From Erwinia rhapontici (GTDB lineage: Bacteria; Pseudomonadota; Gammaproteobacteria; Enterobacterales; Enterobacteriaceae), in assembly GCF_012271765.1 (NCBI RefSeq), contig NZ_VRKO01000010.1:504884-568883 (forward strand): DNA of 64,000 bases. The letters run 5' to 3'. How positions within the stretch are numbered: the first letter of the stretch is position 1; every line of letters begins with the position of its first letter. The position numbers and the translations under genes are program-made. Shown here piece by piece: positions 8,727-21,669 of this stretch. The notes under the pieces are model-generated. The model was not told the origin of the DNA, made no database searches, and worked only from the letters and a program-made list of their open reading frames with translations.

Positions 8727-10385
8727 GTGATCAATGATATGCGCAGCACACCGCACTGGAAAGAGGCCGTGGTTTATCAGGTCTATCCGCGCAGCTTTAT
8801 GGACAGTAACGGCGACGGTACCGGCGATCTCAACGGTATTATCAGCAAGCTCGATTACCTGCAACAGCTCGGCATCACGCTGTTGTGGCTGTCGCCCGTA
8901 TACCGTTCGCCGATGGACGATAACGGCTATGACATCTCTGATTACGAAGATATTGCCGACATTTTTGGTTCGATGAGCGACATGGAGCGCCTGATTGCAG
9001 AAGCTAAAGCGCGTGATATCGGGATCCTGATGGATCTGGTGGTCAACCATACCTCTGACGAACATCCCTGGTTTATCGACGCACTGAGCTCAAAAAACAG
9101 TGCTTACCGTGACTTTTATATCTGGCGAGCACCGGCGGCAGACGGCGGGCCGCCTGATGACTCTCGTTCGAACTTTGGTGGCAGTGCCTGGACGCTTGAT
9201 GAGGCCAGCGGTGAATACTACCTGCATCAGTTTTCCACGCGCCAGCCCGATCTCAACTGGGAAAACCCGCGCGTTCGTGAAGCCATCCACGCCATGATGA
9301 ACCGCTGGCTGGATAAGGGCATCGGGGGATTCCGAATGGACGTTATCGACCTGATCGGGAAAGAAGTGGATCAACAGATCATGGCGAATGGTCGTCATCT
9401 TCACCTGTATCTTCAGCAGATGAACCGGGCGACCTTTGGCCCGCGCGGCAGCGTGACGGTAGGGGAGACGTGGAGCGCAACGCCGGAAGACGCCCTGCTC
9501 TACAGTGCCGAAGAGCGGCAAGAGCTGACGATGGTCTTTCAGTTTGAGCACATCAAACTTTTCTGGGATGAACAGTACGGGAAGTGGTGTAACCAGCCGT
9601 TTGATCTGTTGCGCTTTAAGGCCGTGATTGACAAGTGGCAGACGGCACTGGCTGACCATGGCTGGAACTCGTTGTTCTGGAGCAACCATGATTTGCCTCG
9701 CGCGGTCTCCAAATTTGGTGACGACGGTGAGTATCGCGTGGTATCAGCAAAAATGCTCGCCACCGCGCTTCACTGCCTTAAAGGCACACCTTACATTTAT
9801 CAGGGTGAAGAGATTGGCATGACCAACGTGAATTTTGCTGATATTGACGACTATCGGGATATTGAAAGCCTGAATCTTTATCAGGAGCGGATCGCCGAAG
9901 GGATGAGCCACGAAGCGATGATGCGCGGTATCCACGCCAACGGGCGCGATAATGCGCGAACGCCAATGCAGTGGGACAGCAGTCCACATGCCGGGTTTAC
10001 CACCGGTCAGCCCTGGATTGAGGCTAATCCTAACTTCAGGACAGTGAATGTCGCGGCTGCGCTTGACGATCCTGACTCTGTTTTTTACCACTACCAGAAG
10101 CTGGTGGCATTGCGTAAGCAGCTGCCGCTGCTGGTGCACGGCGACTTCAGGCAGATCGTTGTCGAACATCCGCAGGTGTTTGCCTGGCTGCGCACGCTGG
10201 GGGAGCAGACGCTGGTGGTGATCAATAACTTCACGCGAGACGCTGTGATGCTGGCGATCCCCGACAATCTGCAGAGCCAGCAGGGCCGTTGTCTCATCAA
10301 CAATTACGCGCCACGGGAGCAGTTGGAGCCGATTATGGAACTGCAACCTTATGAATCCTTTGCATTACTTATTGAGAGGCTGTGA
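8727..10385 (+). CDS. palQ: GH13 cytoplasmic alpha-glucosidase (palatinose/trehalulose hydrolase)
   Basis: GH13 oligo-1,6-glucosidase-like enzyme, 552 residues, no signal peptide. The start GTG 8727 is preferred because GGGGGAA ends 6 bp before it; ATG 8739 would be too far from that site and ATG 8643 lies inside palK. Catalytic motifs: GGFRMDVIDLIG (nucleophile Asp), VGETWS (acid/base Glu) and WSNHDLPR. It lacks the sucrose-isomerase RLDRD motif, having FEHIKLFWDE at that place, so hydrolysis is expected. It is a diverged paralogue of PalZ next door. Confidence 0.87.
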   Translation: MINDMRSTPHWKEAVVYQVYPRSFMDSNGDGTGDLNGIISKLDYLQQLGITLLWLSPVYRSPMDDNGYDISDYEDIADIFGSMSDMERLIAEAKARDIGILMDLVVNHTSDEHPWFIDALSSKNSAYRDFYIWRAPAADGGPPDDSRSNFGGSAWTLDEASGEYYLHQFSTRQPDLNWENPRVREAIHAMMNRWLDKGIGGFRMDVIDLIGKEVDQQIMANGRHLHLYLQQMNRATFGPRGSVTVGETWSATPEDALLYSAEERQELTMVFQFEHIKLFWDEQYGKWCNQPFDLLRFKAVIDKWQTALADHGWNSLFWSNHDLPRAVSKFGDDGEYRVVSAKMLATALHCLKGTPYIYQGEEIGMTNVNFADIDDYRDIESLNLYQERIAEGMSHEAMMRGIHANGRDNARTPMQWDSSPHAGFTTGQPWIEANPNFRTVNVAAALDDPDSVFYHYQKLVALRKQLPLLVHGDFRQIVVEHPQVFAWLRTLGEQTLVVINNFTRDAVMLAIPDNLQSQQGRCLINNYAPREQLEPIMELQPYESFALLIERL

Positions 10386-12043
10386 TGGCAAACTGGTGGA
10401 AAGAGGCCGTGGCGTATCAGATATACCCGCGCAGCTTCAACGACAGCAATAACGATGGCATTGGTGACCTGAATGGCATCACGGAAAAACTCGATTACCT
10501 GGAAGATTTGGGCATCGATCTGATTTGGATCTGCCCCATGTATCAGTCCCCCAATGATGACAACGGCTATGACATCAGCGATTACCAGAAAATCATGGCT
10601 GAGTTTGGCACGATGGACGATTTTGACCGTCTGCTTGAACAGGTGCATGCGCGCGGTATGCGCCTGATTATTGATTTAGTGGTGAACCATACTTCTGATG
10701 AGCATCCGTGGTTTTTAGCGTCCAGCGCATCACGGGATAACCCGAAACGCGACTGGTACATCTGGCGCGACGGTAAAGCGGGCGCTGAGCCGAACAACTG
10801 GGAAAGCATCTTCAACGGTTCTGCCTGGAAATACAGCGCGGCGACCGGGCAGTATTTCCTGCATTTGTTCTCCGAAAAGCAGCCAGATTTGAACTGGGAA
10901 AACCCCGAGGTGCGTTCAGCGGTGTATGCCATGATGCGTTGGTGGCTTGACAAAGGGGTAGATGGTTTTCGCATTGATGCCATCTGCCATATGAAAAAAG
11001 AGCCGACTTTCAGCGATATGCCTAATCCCCTGGCGCTGCCTTACGTACCGTCATTCGAGCGCCACCTCAACTACGACGGCCTGCTTGATTACGTCGATGA
11101 CATGTGTGAACAGGTGTTCAGTCACTATGACATTGTGACCATCGGCGAAATGAACGGTGCCTCCGCTGAACAGGGTGAAGAGTGGGTCGGCGAGCAGCGG
11201 GGCAGGCTGAATATGATCTTTCAGTTTGAGCACGTGAAGCTGTGGCAGGATGGGCAAAAGGACACCCTGGAGGCCAGTCTCGATTTACCCGGCTTAAAAG
11301 AGATTTTCACGCGCTGGCAGACACTGCTGGAAAACAAAGGCTGGAACGCGTTATACGTAGAAAATCATGATCTTTCCCGTGTGGTATCGGGCTGGGGCGA
11401 CGATAAAAATTATCAACGTGAAAGCGCGACCGCCATTGCGGCGATGTTCTTCCTGATGAAAGGTACGCCGTTTATTTATCAGGGGCAGGAACTTGGCATG
11501 ACCAATACGCATTTCGCCAGCCTGGAGGATTTTGACGACGTTGCCGCGAAGAAACTCGCCGTTGAAATGCGCCGACAGGGCAGGGAAGAGCCCGAGATCC
11601 TCGCCTTCCTCAGCCGCACCGGGCGCGATAACTCGCGCACCCCGATGCAGTGGGATCAGAGTACCCACGGCGGTTTCAGCAATGCCACCCCCTGGTTCCC
11701 TGCGAACAGTAATTACCCTGAGATCAACGTGGCGGACCAACGCGCTGACAGCGGTTCCGTGCTGAACTTCTATCGTGCGCTCATTCGCCTGCGGCGGAAG
11801 ATGCCGGTACTGATTGAAGGGGCTTATCAACTCCTGCTGCCGACACATCCGCAGATCTATGCTTATACCCGTAGTCTGAATGAGCAGCAGGTGTTGGTGA
11901 TCGTCAATTTCAGTGCCCATCAGCAGGAGATAGATCCGCAACAGCTGTTACTGGACGGCTGGCAACCGCTGCTGAGCAATTATCAGGAGCAGGGGAAACG
12001 GCAAATCTTACGGGCTTATGAGGCACAAATTTATCAGCGGTAA
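10385..12043 (+). CDS. palZ: GH13 cytoplasmic alpha-glucosidase, second copy
   Basis: GH13 glucosidase, 552 residues, paralogue of PalQ. The start ATG 10385 shares one base with the palQ stop (TGATG) and has GAGAGG upstream, so translation is coupled. Catalytic motifs: DGFRIDAICHM, TIGEMNG and VENHDLSR. The segment FEHVKLWQDG replaces the isomerase RLDRD motif. It has no signal peptide and acts in the cytoplasm as the last gene of the operon. Having two hydrolases probably splits the work between isomaltulose (1,6) and trehalulose (1,1) linkages; which does which is not visible here. Confidence 0.87.
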   Translation: MANWWKEAVAYQIYPRSFNDSNNDGIGDLNGITEKLDYLEDLGIDLIWICPMYQSPNDDNGYDISDYQKIMAEFGTMDDFDRLLEQVHARGMRLIIDLVVNHTSDEHPWFLASSASRDNPKRDWYIWRDGKAGAEPNNWESIFNGSAWKYSAATGQYFLHLFSEKQPDLNWENPEVRSAVYAMMRWWLDKGVDGFRIDAICHMKKEPTFSDMPNPLALPYVPSFERHLNYDGLLDYVDDMCEQVFSHYDIVTIGEMNGASAEQGEEWVGEQRGRLNMIFQFEHVKLWQDGQKDTLEASLDLPGLKEIFTRWQTLLENKGWNALYVENHDLSRVVSGWGDDKNYQRESATAIAAMFFLMKGTPFIYQGQELGMTNTHFASLEDFDDVAAKKLAVEMRRQGREEPEILAFLSRTGRDNSRTPMQWDQSTHGGFSNATPWFPANSNYPEINVADQRADSGSVLNFYRALIRLRRKMPVLIEGAYQLLLPTHPQIYAYTRSLNEQQVLVIVNFSAHQQEIDPQQLLLDGWQPLLSNYQEQGKRQILRAYEAQIYQR

Positions 12044-12075
12044 ACCTCGGCCTGTCGGGGAGGATTTGATAATTT

Positions 12076-13146
12076 TCACAGCTTTTCTACCAGTGATTTT
12101 AATTGTGCAATGACAGATTTTTTCTCATCCTCTTCTTCTCCACCGTAAGGACAGGTTGACTGGCGGATAATCAAATGTGTCGGCAGCAATTCACGGATGT
12201 GAATCTGAGGGGCGGCCATCTGCTGGATTAACAGCTCGACGGCCCGCTTACCCAGCTTGTTGAAATCCTGCGCAACGGTGGTGAGCGGTGGCTGGAAATA
12301 GAGGCTGTCCGCCGTATCATCATAACCGGTGACGGAAACCATCCTGCTGCCGGTGCGATTCAGTTGCGCGAGGGCGCTCAAAACCCCTAGCGCCATTTGA
12401 TCGTTCGCGACGACGATCGCGCTAATCCGCGGATACTGATGTAACAGCTCAAGGGCCTTATTCCGGCCACTGGCGGCACTCCAGTCACCAAAGACCGTAA
12501 CCGCATTACTCACTCCAAGCCGGTGCAATGTCTCACGCCAGCTACTCAATCGCATACGCGCCGAAACGGAACTCTCTGGCCCTGCAAGCAGGCCGAACTC
12601 ACGATGCCCCAGTTCCCAGAGATGACGGATGCATGCTCCGCAGCCATTAAGGTGATCAAACCGTACGCAGCAGACATCCGTTTCCGGCGAAACATCTAAA
12701 AACAGACAGCAAATATCCGGGTTCTCATTCACCAGTTTTTCCGCAATGTGATCCTCAAGGGGCAGATTAATCACCGCGCCCCGGATATTTTGTGCGCGAA
12801 ATTCATTCAGCCGCGCCTGAAGTGAGGCGTAGTCAGCCATCACCGGCATCGCGATAGCGACCTCCAGTTGATGTGTACCTGCGTGACTTTTTATCGCAGC
12901 AGCGATTTGCGAGGGCGCGTGCAGGGTCAACGACGCGGTAATCAACCCTATAGACGGTGCCGACTTCCCCGCCAGCAATTGTGCTGAGCGGTTCGGTACA
13001 TAGTGCAGTGCCTGCATTGCACGAATGACGTTATCGCGGGTACGCTCAGCCACCACATCAGGTTTATTCAGCACGCGTGAGACCGTCTGCTGGGATACCC
13101 CGGCCTCGCGAGCCACATCTTCTAAGGTTGCCGTACGGCGCTCCAT
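12076..13146 (-). CDS. lacI: Lac repressor
   Basis: LacI/GalR-family repressor, 356 residues. The N-terminal HTH reads TLEDVAREAGVSQQTVSRVL (residues 7-26) with the hinge helix near RSAQLLAGK; a periplasmic-binding-protein-like core follows. The start ATG 13146 has AAAGGAGA upstream. It is divergent from lacZ, unlike E. coli, where lacI and lacZ point the same way. An operator-like palindrome starts 26 bp upstream of its start, so autorepression is likely. The assignment to lac rests on position beside lacZY and on overall resemblance to LacI. Confidence 0.85.
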   Translation of the reverse strand: MERRTATLEDVAREAGVSQQTVSRVLNKPDVVAERTRDNVIRAMQALHYVPNRSAQLLAGKSAPSIGLITASLTLHAPSQIAAAIKSHAGTHQLEVAIAMPVMADYASLQARLNEFRAQNIRGAVINLPLEDHIAEKLVNENPDICCLFLDVSPETDVCCVRFDHLNGCGACIRHLWELGHREFGLLAGPESSVSARMRLSSWRETLHRLGVSNAVTVFGDWSAASGRNKALELLHQYPRISAIVVANDQMALGVLSALAQLNRTGSRMVSVTGYDDTADSLYFQPPLTTVAQDFNKLGKRAVELLIQQMAAPQIHIRELLPTHLIIRQSTCPYGGEEEDEKKSVIAQLKSLVEKL

Positions 13147-13171
13147 CGTCTTCTCCTTTACCCGTTAACAA

Positions 13172-13192
13172 TAATGTCGTTCGCTAACATTT
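13172..13192. promoter_or_regulatory. lac operator-like site 1
   Basis: A 21-bp imperfect palindrome. Read on the minus strand and laid against E. coli lac O1 from memory, it matches 14 of 21 positions, including TGT, AGCG and ACA. It lies 26 bp upstream of lacI and 160 bp upstream of lacZ. Confidence 0.6.
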
Positions 13193-13240
13193 TATGTCAG
13201 AAAGACGACAATACATTGTTGCTTTAGCCTTGTTTCGTGA

Positions 13241-16459
<3,219 letters not shown>

Positions 16460-16512
16460 TAATCGAAGCGTGAGCCCCGGGCTTACCGGCATAACCAGAT
16501 GGAACAGTCAAA

Positions 16513-17778
16513 ATGAAACTCTCTGAACTCGCACCAAGAGAACGACATAACTTCATTTACTTTATGTTGTTCTTTTTCTTCTATTATTTCATTATGTCGG
16601 CCTACTTTCCTTTCTTTCCGGTCTGGCTGGCAGAAGTTAACCACTTAACCAAAACAGAAACAGGGATTGTGTTTTCATCTATCTCGCTTTTTGCAATTAT
16701 TTTCCAGCCGGTGTTTGGTCTGCTCTCCGATAAACTGGGATTACGCAAACACCTGCTCTGGATTATCACGGTTTTACTGATTTTATTTGCGCCATTCTTT
16801 ATTTTTGTTCTGTCCCCTCTGCTGCAGATGAATATTTTTGCTGGTGCACTGGCTGGCGGGATCTATCTGGGCGTCGTCTTCTCCAGTGGCTCCGGAGCGG
16901 TAGAAGCCTATATTGAACGCGTAAGTCGGGCTAACCGTTTTGAGTACGGCAAGGTTCGCGTTTCCGGCTGTATTGGCTGGGCGTTATGTGCATCAATCAC
17001 CGGTATTTTATTTAGCATCGACCCTAATATTACATTCTGGATTGCCTCCGGTTTTGCGCTGGCGCTTGCCGTACTGTTATGGATGTCACGCCCGGAAGGG
17101 AGCAACAGCGAGCGGGTTATCGACGCGCTTGGTGCCAACCGCCAGGCTTTTTCTATGCGCACCGCCGCCGAGCTATTGCGGATGCCACGCTTCTGGGGAT
17201 TTATTATTTACGTTGTAGGCGTCGCCAGTGTCTATGACGTATTCGACCAGCAGTTTGCTAACTTCTTCAAAGGTTTTTTCTCCAGCCCACAACGCGGGAC
17301 CGAAGTGTTTGGCTTTGTCACTACCGGTGGGGAAATACTCAATGCAACGATTATGTTTTTTGCCCCTGCCATCGTTAATCGCATTGGTGCGAAGAACGCC
17401 CTCCTGGCCGCAGGCGTCATTATGTCGGCGCGTATTTTGGGTTCTTCTTTTGCCTCTTCAGCCACAGAAGTGGTTATCTTAAAAATGCTCCATATGTTTG
17501 AACTGCCGTTCCTCCTGGTCGGCACCTTTAAATATATCTCCTCCGCATTTAACCCAAAACTTTCGGCAACCTTGTTCCTGATTGGTTTTAATTTATCAAA
17601 GCAACTTTCGGGCGTCGTACTGTCGACATGGGTAGGCCGGATGTATGACACCGTAGGCTTCCATCAGGCTTATCTTGTTTTAGGCTGTATCACACTGAGC
17701 TTTACCCTTATTTCAGTATTTACCTTGAAAGGAAGTAAAACACTGCTCTCGACATCCGAATATAACAACGCAACCTGA
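16513..17778 (+). CDS. lacY: Lactose permease
   Basis: Major-facilitator oligosaccharide:H+ symporter, 421 residues, 12 hydrophobic segments in the inner membrane. Family residues are visible: an acidic residue in [12 protein letters not shown] (the Glu126 region of E. coli LacY, in a sugar-binding helix), [12 protein letters not shown] (Arg144 region) and the N-terminal [20 protein letters not shown]. The second gene of lacZY; no lacA follows, the next gene being a convergent mipA. Confidence 0.93.
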   Translation: MKLSELAPRERHNFIYFMLFFFFYYFIMSAYFPFFPVWLAEVNHLTKTETGIVFSSISLFAIIFQPVFGLLSDKLGLRKHLLWIITVLLILFAPFFIFVLSPLLQMNIFAGALAGGIYLGVVFSSGSGAVEAYIERVSRANRFEYGKVRVSGCIGWALCASITGILFSIDPNITFWIASGFALALAVLLWMSRPEGSNSERVIDALGANRQAFSMRTAAELLRMPRFWGFIIYVVGVASVYDVFDQQFANFFKGFFSSPQRGTEVFGFVTTGGEILNATIMFFAPAIVNRIGAKNALLAAGVIMSARILGSSFASSATEVVILKMLHMFELPFLLVGTFKYISSAFNPKLSATLFLIGFNLSKQLSGVVLSTWVGRMYDTVGFHQAYLVLGCITLSFTLISVFTLKGSKTLLSTSEYNNAT

Positions 17779-17785
17779 TACGAAA

Positions 17786-17807
17786 TGCCCGTCTCACATA
17801 ACGGGCA
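17786..17807. terminator. Weak stem-loop after lacY
   Basis: A 7-bp stem TGCCCGT...ACGGGCA with an 8-nt loop, 8 bp after the lacY stop. It lacks a clear T-run, so termination may be weak. It lies between convergent lacY and mipA. Confidence 0.4.
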
Positions 17808-17918
17808 CTTAAGCGGGATATTTACAAGCGCCCCATCATCTGAAATAGGGTGGGGCGAATGTGTCTTTATTGACAGAGCATAGCCACAAGCTACCGGGAA
17901 GCACACGTCGAACAACGA

Positions 17919-18755
17919 TCAGAAGCTATATGTCACCTTCAGGCTGCCAGTGGGCGATGTTTTTCGTTGAACAATTGGGCTGTTGCGTGCATCACCAGCC
18001 AGCTGCGTAAAACCTGCTGCGGCAACTACGCTCCAGTCTTGATTAAGCTTGTGCGTCCAGTCCATATTCAGTGAATAGGCATAAATTCCCGATCTGGCTT
18101 CATATCGAGTAAACCCCGATGCGGCCGACTGTGATGCACTTACCCCGTAGTAAGTCTGCATGTACTTGCTGGTCCCCCAACTACTGGTCAGCGCCAGCGT
18201 CACAGCGTTTTTCGATGACGTATAGAGCGGGCTGACAATGCTGAAATGCAGGGCCTCACCATTGCTTCGCTGAGAAATCGGCACCTCAGCCTGCAATTGC
18301 AAATTAAGCCAGTCGGTCACCTTGTATCCCAGGCCAGGCACAACGATAGCTGAGCCTTTAACGTCACCCATACCTCGCAAGTCGTCGCTACCGTAGCTGA
18401 GCGAGTCGCTGTCCACGTCACGATCCTTTCTGCCTGCGCGATAACTCAGCGCAGCGCTGTAATCAAATTTACCGATGTTGTTACCGTAACCGATACCACG
18501 CGTGGAGCTGACGAAGAAACCATTTACCATAGAGTAATCAATCACCAGGGCCGTCGTGACTCGGCTTTCATCCGAACCAGAATAACGTGGCGCAACATCC
18601 ACGCCTCCTCCCAGGGTCAACTCGTTGCCCTGTTTCTGTTCTGCTGCCAGTATTGGGGTTGCCAGTAACGCGAGGACAAATCCTGACAACAATTTTCCCA
18701 GGGGTTGCCCCGGGAGTGAAGGGAGGAACTTATGACTCAGTTCGATGTTTCTCAT
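17919..18755 (-). CDS. MipA/OmpV-family outer-membrane protein
   Basis: An outer-membrane beta-barrel of the MipA/OmpV family, 278 residues. The N-terminus is a basic stretch, then hydrophobic GKLLSGFVLALLATPILAAEQ, a long signal peptide. The mature part begins with GNELTLGGGVDVAPRYSGSD, the classic opening strand of this family, and ends in the aromatic residue expected of barrel proteins (LKVTYSF). It is divergent from the two-component system, whose regulator probably controls it. MipA of E. coli binds the murein hydrolase MltA; that role is not demonstrated for this homologue. Confidence 0.8.
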   Translation of the reverse strand: MRNIELSHKFLPSLPGQPLGKLLSGFVLALLATPILAAEQKQGNELTLGGGVDVAPRYSGSDESRVTTALVIDYSMVNGFFVSSTRGIGYGNNIGKFDYSAALSYRAGRKDRDVDSDSLSYGSDDLRGMGDVKGSAIVVPGLGYKVTDWLNLQLQAEVPISQRSNGEALHFSIVSPLYTSSKNAVTLALTSSWGTSKYMQTYYGVSASQSAASGFTRYEARSGIYAYSLNMDWTHKLNQDWSVVAAAGFTQLAGDARNSPIVQRKTSPTGSLKVTYSF

Positions 18756-18959
18756 TAAGGAAGTCCTTGTTGGGTCAACTGACTACGATGCAAGCGGTTT
18801 TAAACGCCAGAACGCTCAGTTTGAATGCTGACCCTGAAGTTCTCATGAGCCCAAAATGAAGAAATACTGAAGTAAGTACCCGTTCTGCAAACCTGATAGA
18901 TTTACTGATACCGTTTTTTCTTCAGACGTTCTTCATTCACTGTTGATAAAGTCACTATT

Positions 18960-19637
18960 GTGAAAATTCTCCTAATCGAAGACGACATCGATCTCGGCAA
19001 CGGCGTACGTATTGCCCTCACAGACCAGGGATTAGATGTCATATGGGTTCGCCGAAAAGTGGATGCTCTGCATCAACTTGATGTATGCGTGCCAGAACTT
19101 GTCTTGCTCGACCTCGGCCTGCCCGACGGTGATGGCATGAGCCTGATGGCGCGTCTGCGTCAGCAATTCAAGGGGATCCCCGTCATCATCCTGACTGCCC
19201 GGGGCACTCTGCAAGATCGCTTGACTGGGCTGGATGCCGGTGCAGACGACTATCTCGTCAAACCTTTTGTTCTCGCCGAGCTATTGGCCAGGGTGAGGGC
19301 ACTTGTGCGGCGCAGTTACGGTTTTCAGAATGAGGTGATAGAGATTCGAGGGCTATCTCTCCATGTGCCGACTCGTCGCGTGGCCGTGAGCGAAAGGCAT
19401 GTTGATTTGACGGCAAGTGAATACGCGCTGCTTGAAACATTAATGTTGCGTGCTGATCGTGTTATGACACGTAGTTTTCTGGAAGAAAAGATCTTCGGTG
19501 CAAAAGAAAATATGAGTAATGCGCTCGATGTACATATGGGAAATTTACGTCGCAAAATCGGTGACGGCTATGTGCGAACGGTGAGAGGAGTGGGGTTTGT
19601 CATTGATACCGTACCCATTCAGAAGGGGGCAGGTTGA
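18960..19637 (+). CDS. OmpR-family response regulator
   Basis: Two-component response regulator, 225 residues from GTG 18960. Receiver domain (1-115): acidic pocket EDD (7-9), phospho-acceptor Asp51 in VLLDLGLPDGDG, Thr79 in LTAR, Lys101 in LVKPF. A C-terminal winged helix (about 125-220) ends with the OmpR/PhoB segment ALDVHMGNLRRKIG...VRTVRGVGF. The one-base overlap (TGATG) with the kinase gene shows coupled translation. It resembles the QseB/PmrA group. The divergent mipA-like gene is the likeliest target. Confidence 0.88.
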   Translation: MKILLIEDDIDLGNGVRIALTDQGLDVIWVRRKVDALHQLDVCVPELVLLDLGLPDGDGMSLMARLRQQFKGIPVIILTARGTLQDRLTGLDAGADDYLVKPFVLAELLARVRALVRRSYGFQNEVIEIRGLSLHVPTRRVAVSERHVDLTASEYALLETLMLRADRVMTRSFLEEKIFGAKENMSNALDVHMGNLRRKIGDGYVRTVRGVGFVIDTVPIQKGAG

Positions 19638-21025
19638 TGCGTAATTTTTGGCGCTATCTGAGAATCCCAACGCTCGTACGGCGAATGATGATCGCCCAGA
19701 TGCTATTACTGACGCTGCTTTGGTGTATTTTTCTGACCTACATTTTATGGGATAACTTACGTAACCCTCCAATGCTATCAGGCAGCAAAACCTATGAAAC
19801 CATTCTGACATTGGTGGATCGTATGGGGGATCGTCCGCACGATCTCACCGATGTGCTGGAAAAATTCAGCAAGGCATTGCGGGAAGGCTATGGCGGAGGT
19901 GAAGACCCCAAAATGTCAATCAGCCTAATCGTTCGGAAGAATAAAGAGATAATTTACGCATCTGATGGCGCTCCGGCAGGAGTGACAAACACCGGTTATG
20001 GGATGATTCAGAGTATTCAGAGTCACGGCCGCACCTGGACGAGCCGTACTCTGAAGTCCGGGAACTCCGACACAGAGGTAACACTGCTCACTCCTGCTGG
20101 CGGTTGGAACTTCTTCATATACCTGAACTCGCGCGGATACTACATATTACCGCTGCTGGTATGCATTCCTTTTCTTTTGTTTCCTGCGTGGCTGTCAATC
20201 CGCATTGCCATGCGTCCCTGGAACAAGGTGGCAAATGAAGTTTCCTTACGAACACCAGAAGATCTTTCTCCCTTAAAAGCAGTTCCAAAGCACAAGGAGC
20301 TGCGCCAAATAGTGGACGCGATTAATATATTCCTTGCCAGGGTACGAGAGAGCACTGAAAGGGAACGGACGTTCATTGCAGATGCCGCTCACGAGTTGCG
20401 TACTCCGCTGGCTGCAATGCGAGTCAATGTTGAGGCTTTGCAGTCCGATGTCAGCAACGTTCGTCAACAGGAATTGCTTGCAGGGATTATTCGTAGCAAT
20501 AGCCGTGCTGCTCGACTCGTCAATCAGTTGCTGCTGCTGATGCACAGTGAGGCGCGCATTGACACTGTTATGGAGCCTGTACCGCTGACGACGCTCATCC
20601 AAGAGCGAATGGCTGAGTTATCACCGCTAGCGGCTGAGAGCCAGATTGAGCTTGAATTCTACTTTCATGATGAAGTCTGGATTACAGGCGTCAGGGAACG
20701 CCTGATGTCGCTAATCGACAACTTAATTGAAAATGCTGTGAAGTACAGTCCTGAGGGCGGGCGAGTTGAGGTAGAAGTACGATTGTTAGATAAATCCACC
20801 CAATTGCGTATCTCAGATGCAGGACCCGGAATCATGGTTGAATTGAGGGAGCGAGTATTCGACAGATTTTTTCGTGATCCCAATCAGATACAAAGCGGGA
20901 GTGGATTGGGGCTGGCAATAGTCAAAGCGGTTGCGCAGCAACACAACAGCAGTGTTTTTCTAAGTACGTCTGCAGAAGGCGGGCTTATGGTTATTGTTGA
21001 TATCCCAAATCACAATTCCGTCTGA
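19637..21025 (+). CDS. Sensor histidine kinase (QseC-like)
   Basis: Inner-membrane histidine kinase, 462 residues. TM1 is near residues 20-40 and TM2 near 165-185; between them is a periplasmic sensor of about 125 residues. A HAMP-like stretch follows. The H-box is ADAAHELRTPLAAMR, the N-box LIDNLIENAVKYS and the G-boxes DAGPGI and GSGLGLAIVKA. The ATG start lies on the regulator stop. The signal is unknown; the context suggests envelope sensing. Confidence 0.88.
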   Translation: MRNFWRYLRIPTLVRRMMIAQMLLLTLLWCIFLTYILWDNLRNPPMLSGSKTYETILTLVDRMGDRPHDLTDVLEKFSKALREGYGGGEDPKMSISLIVRKNKEIIYASDGAPAGVTNTGYGMIQSIQSHGRTWTSRTLKSGNSDTEVTLLTPAGGWNFFIYLNSRGYYILPLLVCIPFLLFPAWLSIRIAMRPWNKVANEVSLRTPEDLSPLKAVPKHKELRQIVDAINIFLARVRESTERERTFIADAAHELRTPLAAMRVNVEALQSDVSNVRQQELLAGIIRSNSRAARLVNQLLLLMHSEARIDTVMEPVPLTTLIQERMAELSPLAAESQIELEFYFHDEVWITGVRERLMSLIDNLIENAVKYSPEGGRVEVEVRLLDKSTQLRISDAGPGIMVELRERVFDRFFRDPNQIQSGSGLGLAIVKAVAQQHNSSVFLSTSAEGGLMVIVDIPNHNSV

Positions 21026-21075
21026 AAGAGAACGCAATTTTAGTCCCCATCCTGCCCAGGACATTTACCAGAATA

Positions 21076-21513
21076 ATGGAGCATAAATTGAAATATTTGG
21101 CCCTGGCTACACTATTATTTTCTATATCACTGAGCGGATGTGCCATAACCGTCAGCGATTTAAAAAACAGCGAAACATCCTTAGACGGCAGTTTCATTAG
21201 CAAGACGGGGTCCTCCGATACTTATCGAACCCTAAGGCACATTGCAAGGCAGTGTCTGGAATATGAGTCATATTCAGGAAATCCGGTCATCGTATTTAGC
21301 GAGTTTGACGGTGAGCGTAAAGAAGGTGAGATCACTCAAAAACTGGTTTCAGAGGGACTGTTGATCAACAACACACTCATTGAGATAGAAAGTCATGATG
21401 GTGACAAAGCTAAGATCAGCCTGTACACAACCAAGAATATTTTGAGTACGGGCATCAGGTCGCCAAATATAAGTGATATCAAGCGATGGACTGACGGCGA
21501 TAGAGCCTGCTAG
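21076..21513 (+). CDS. Small predicted lipoprotein, unknown function
   Basis: 145 residues. The N-terminus MEHKLKYLALATLLFSISLS is a lipoprotein signal with lipobox LSGC, so Cys22 would be lipidated. The rest has four further Cys-free beta-like stretches and no motif I can name. It lies 50 bp after the histidine kinase gene on the same strand and could belong to its operon as an accessory envelope protein. Confidence 0.65.
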   Translation: MEHKLKYLALATLLFSISLSGCAITVSDLKNSETSLDGSFISKTGSSDTYRTLRHIARQCLEYESYSGNPVIVFSEFDGERKEGEITQKLVSEGLLINNTLIEIESHDGDKAKISLYTTKNILSTGIRSPNISDIKRWTDGDRAC

Positions 21514-21554
21514 TGTGGCACTTAGCCATACTGACGTGCCCCCAGGATTAGATA

Positions 21555-21660
21555 ATCCCCATGCCAGCATCGTGATGCTGCTGCGGGTGTTAGAACCGAC
21601 AGCCAGCACAGTGTTGTGGGGAGGGGCCAGTTTGGGGTGAGCCGTACGGCACGCACCGTG
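21555..21660 (+). repeat. Dispersed intergenic repeat, copy A (short, decayed)
   Basis: Shares CATGCCAG-(C)ATCGTGATGCTG, GCGGGTGTTAGAACCGACAG and GGGCCAGTT-GGGGT-AGCCG with copy B, in the same orientation. It breaks off where the central stem-loop of the other copies begins and abuts the 3' end of ccdB. Together with copy B it brackets ccdAB. Confidence 0.7.
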
Positions 21661-21669
21661 AATGCTTTT

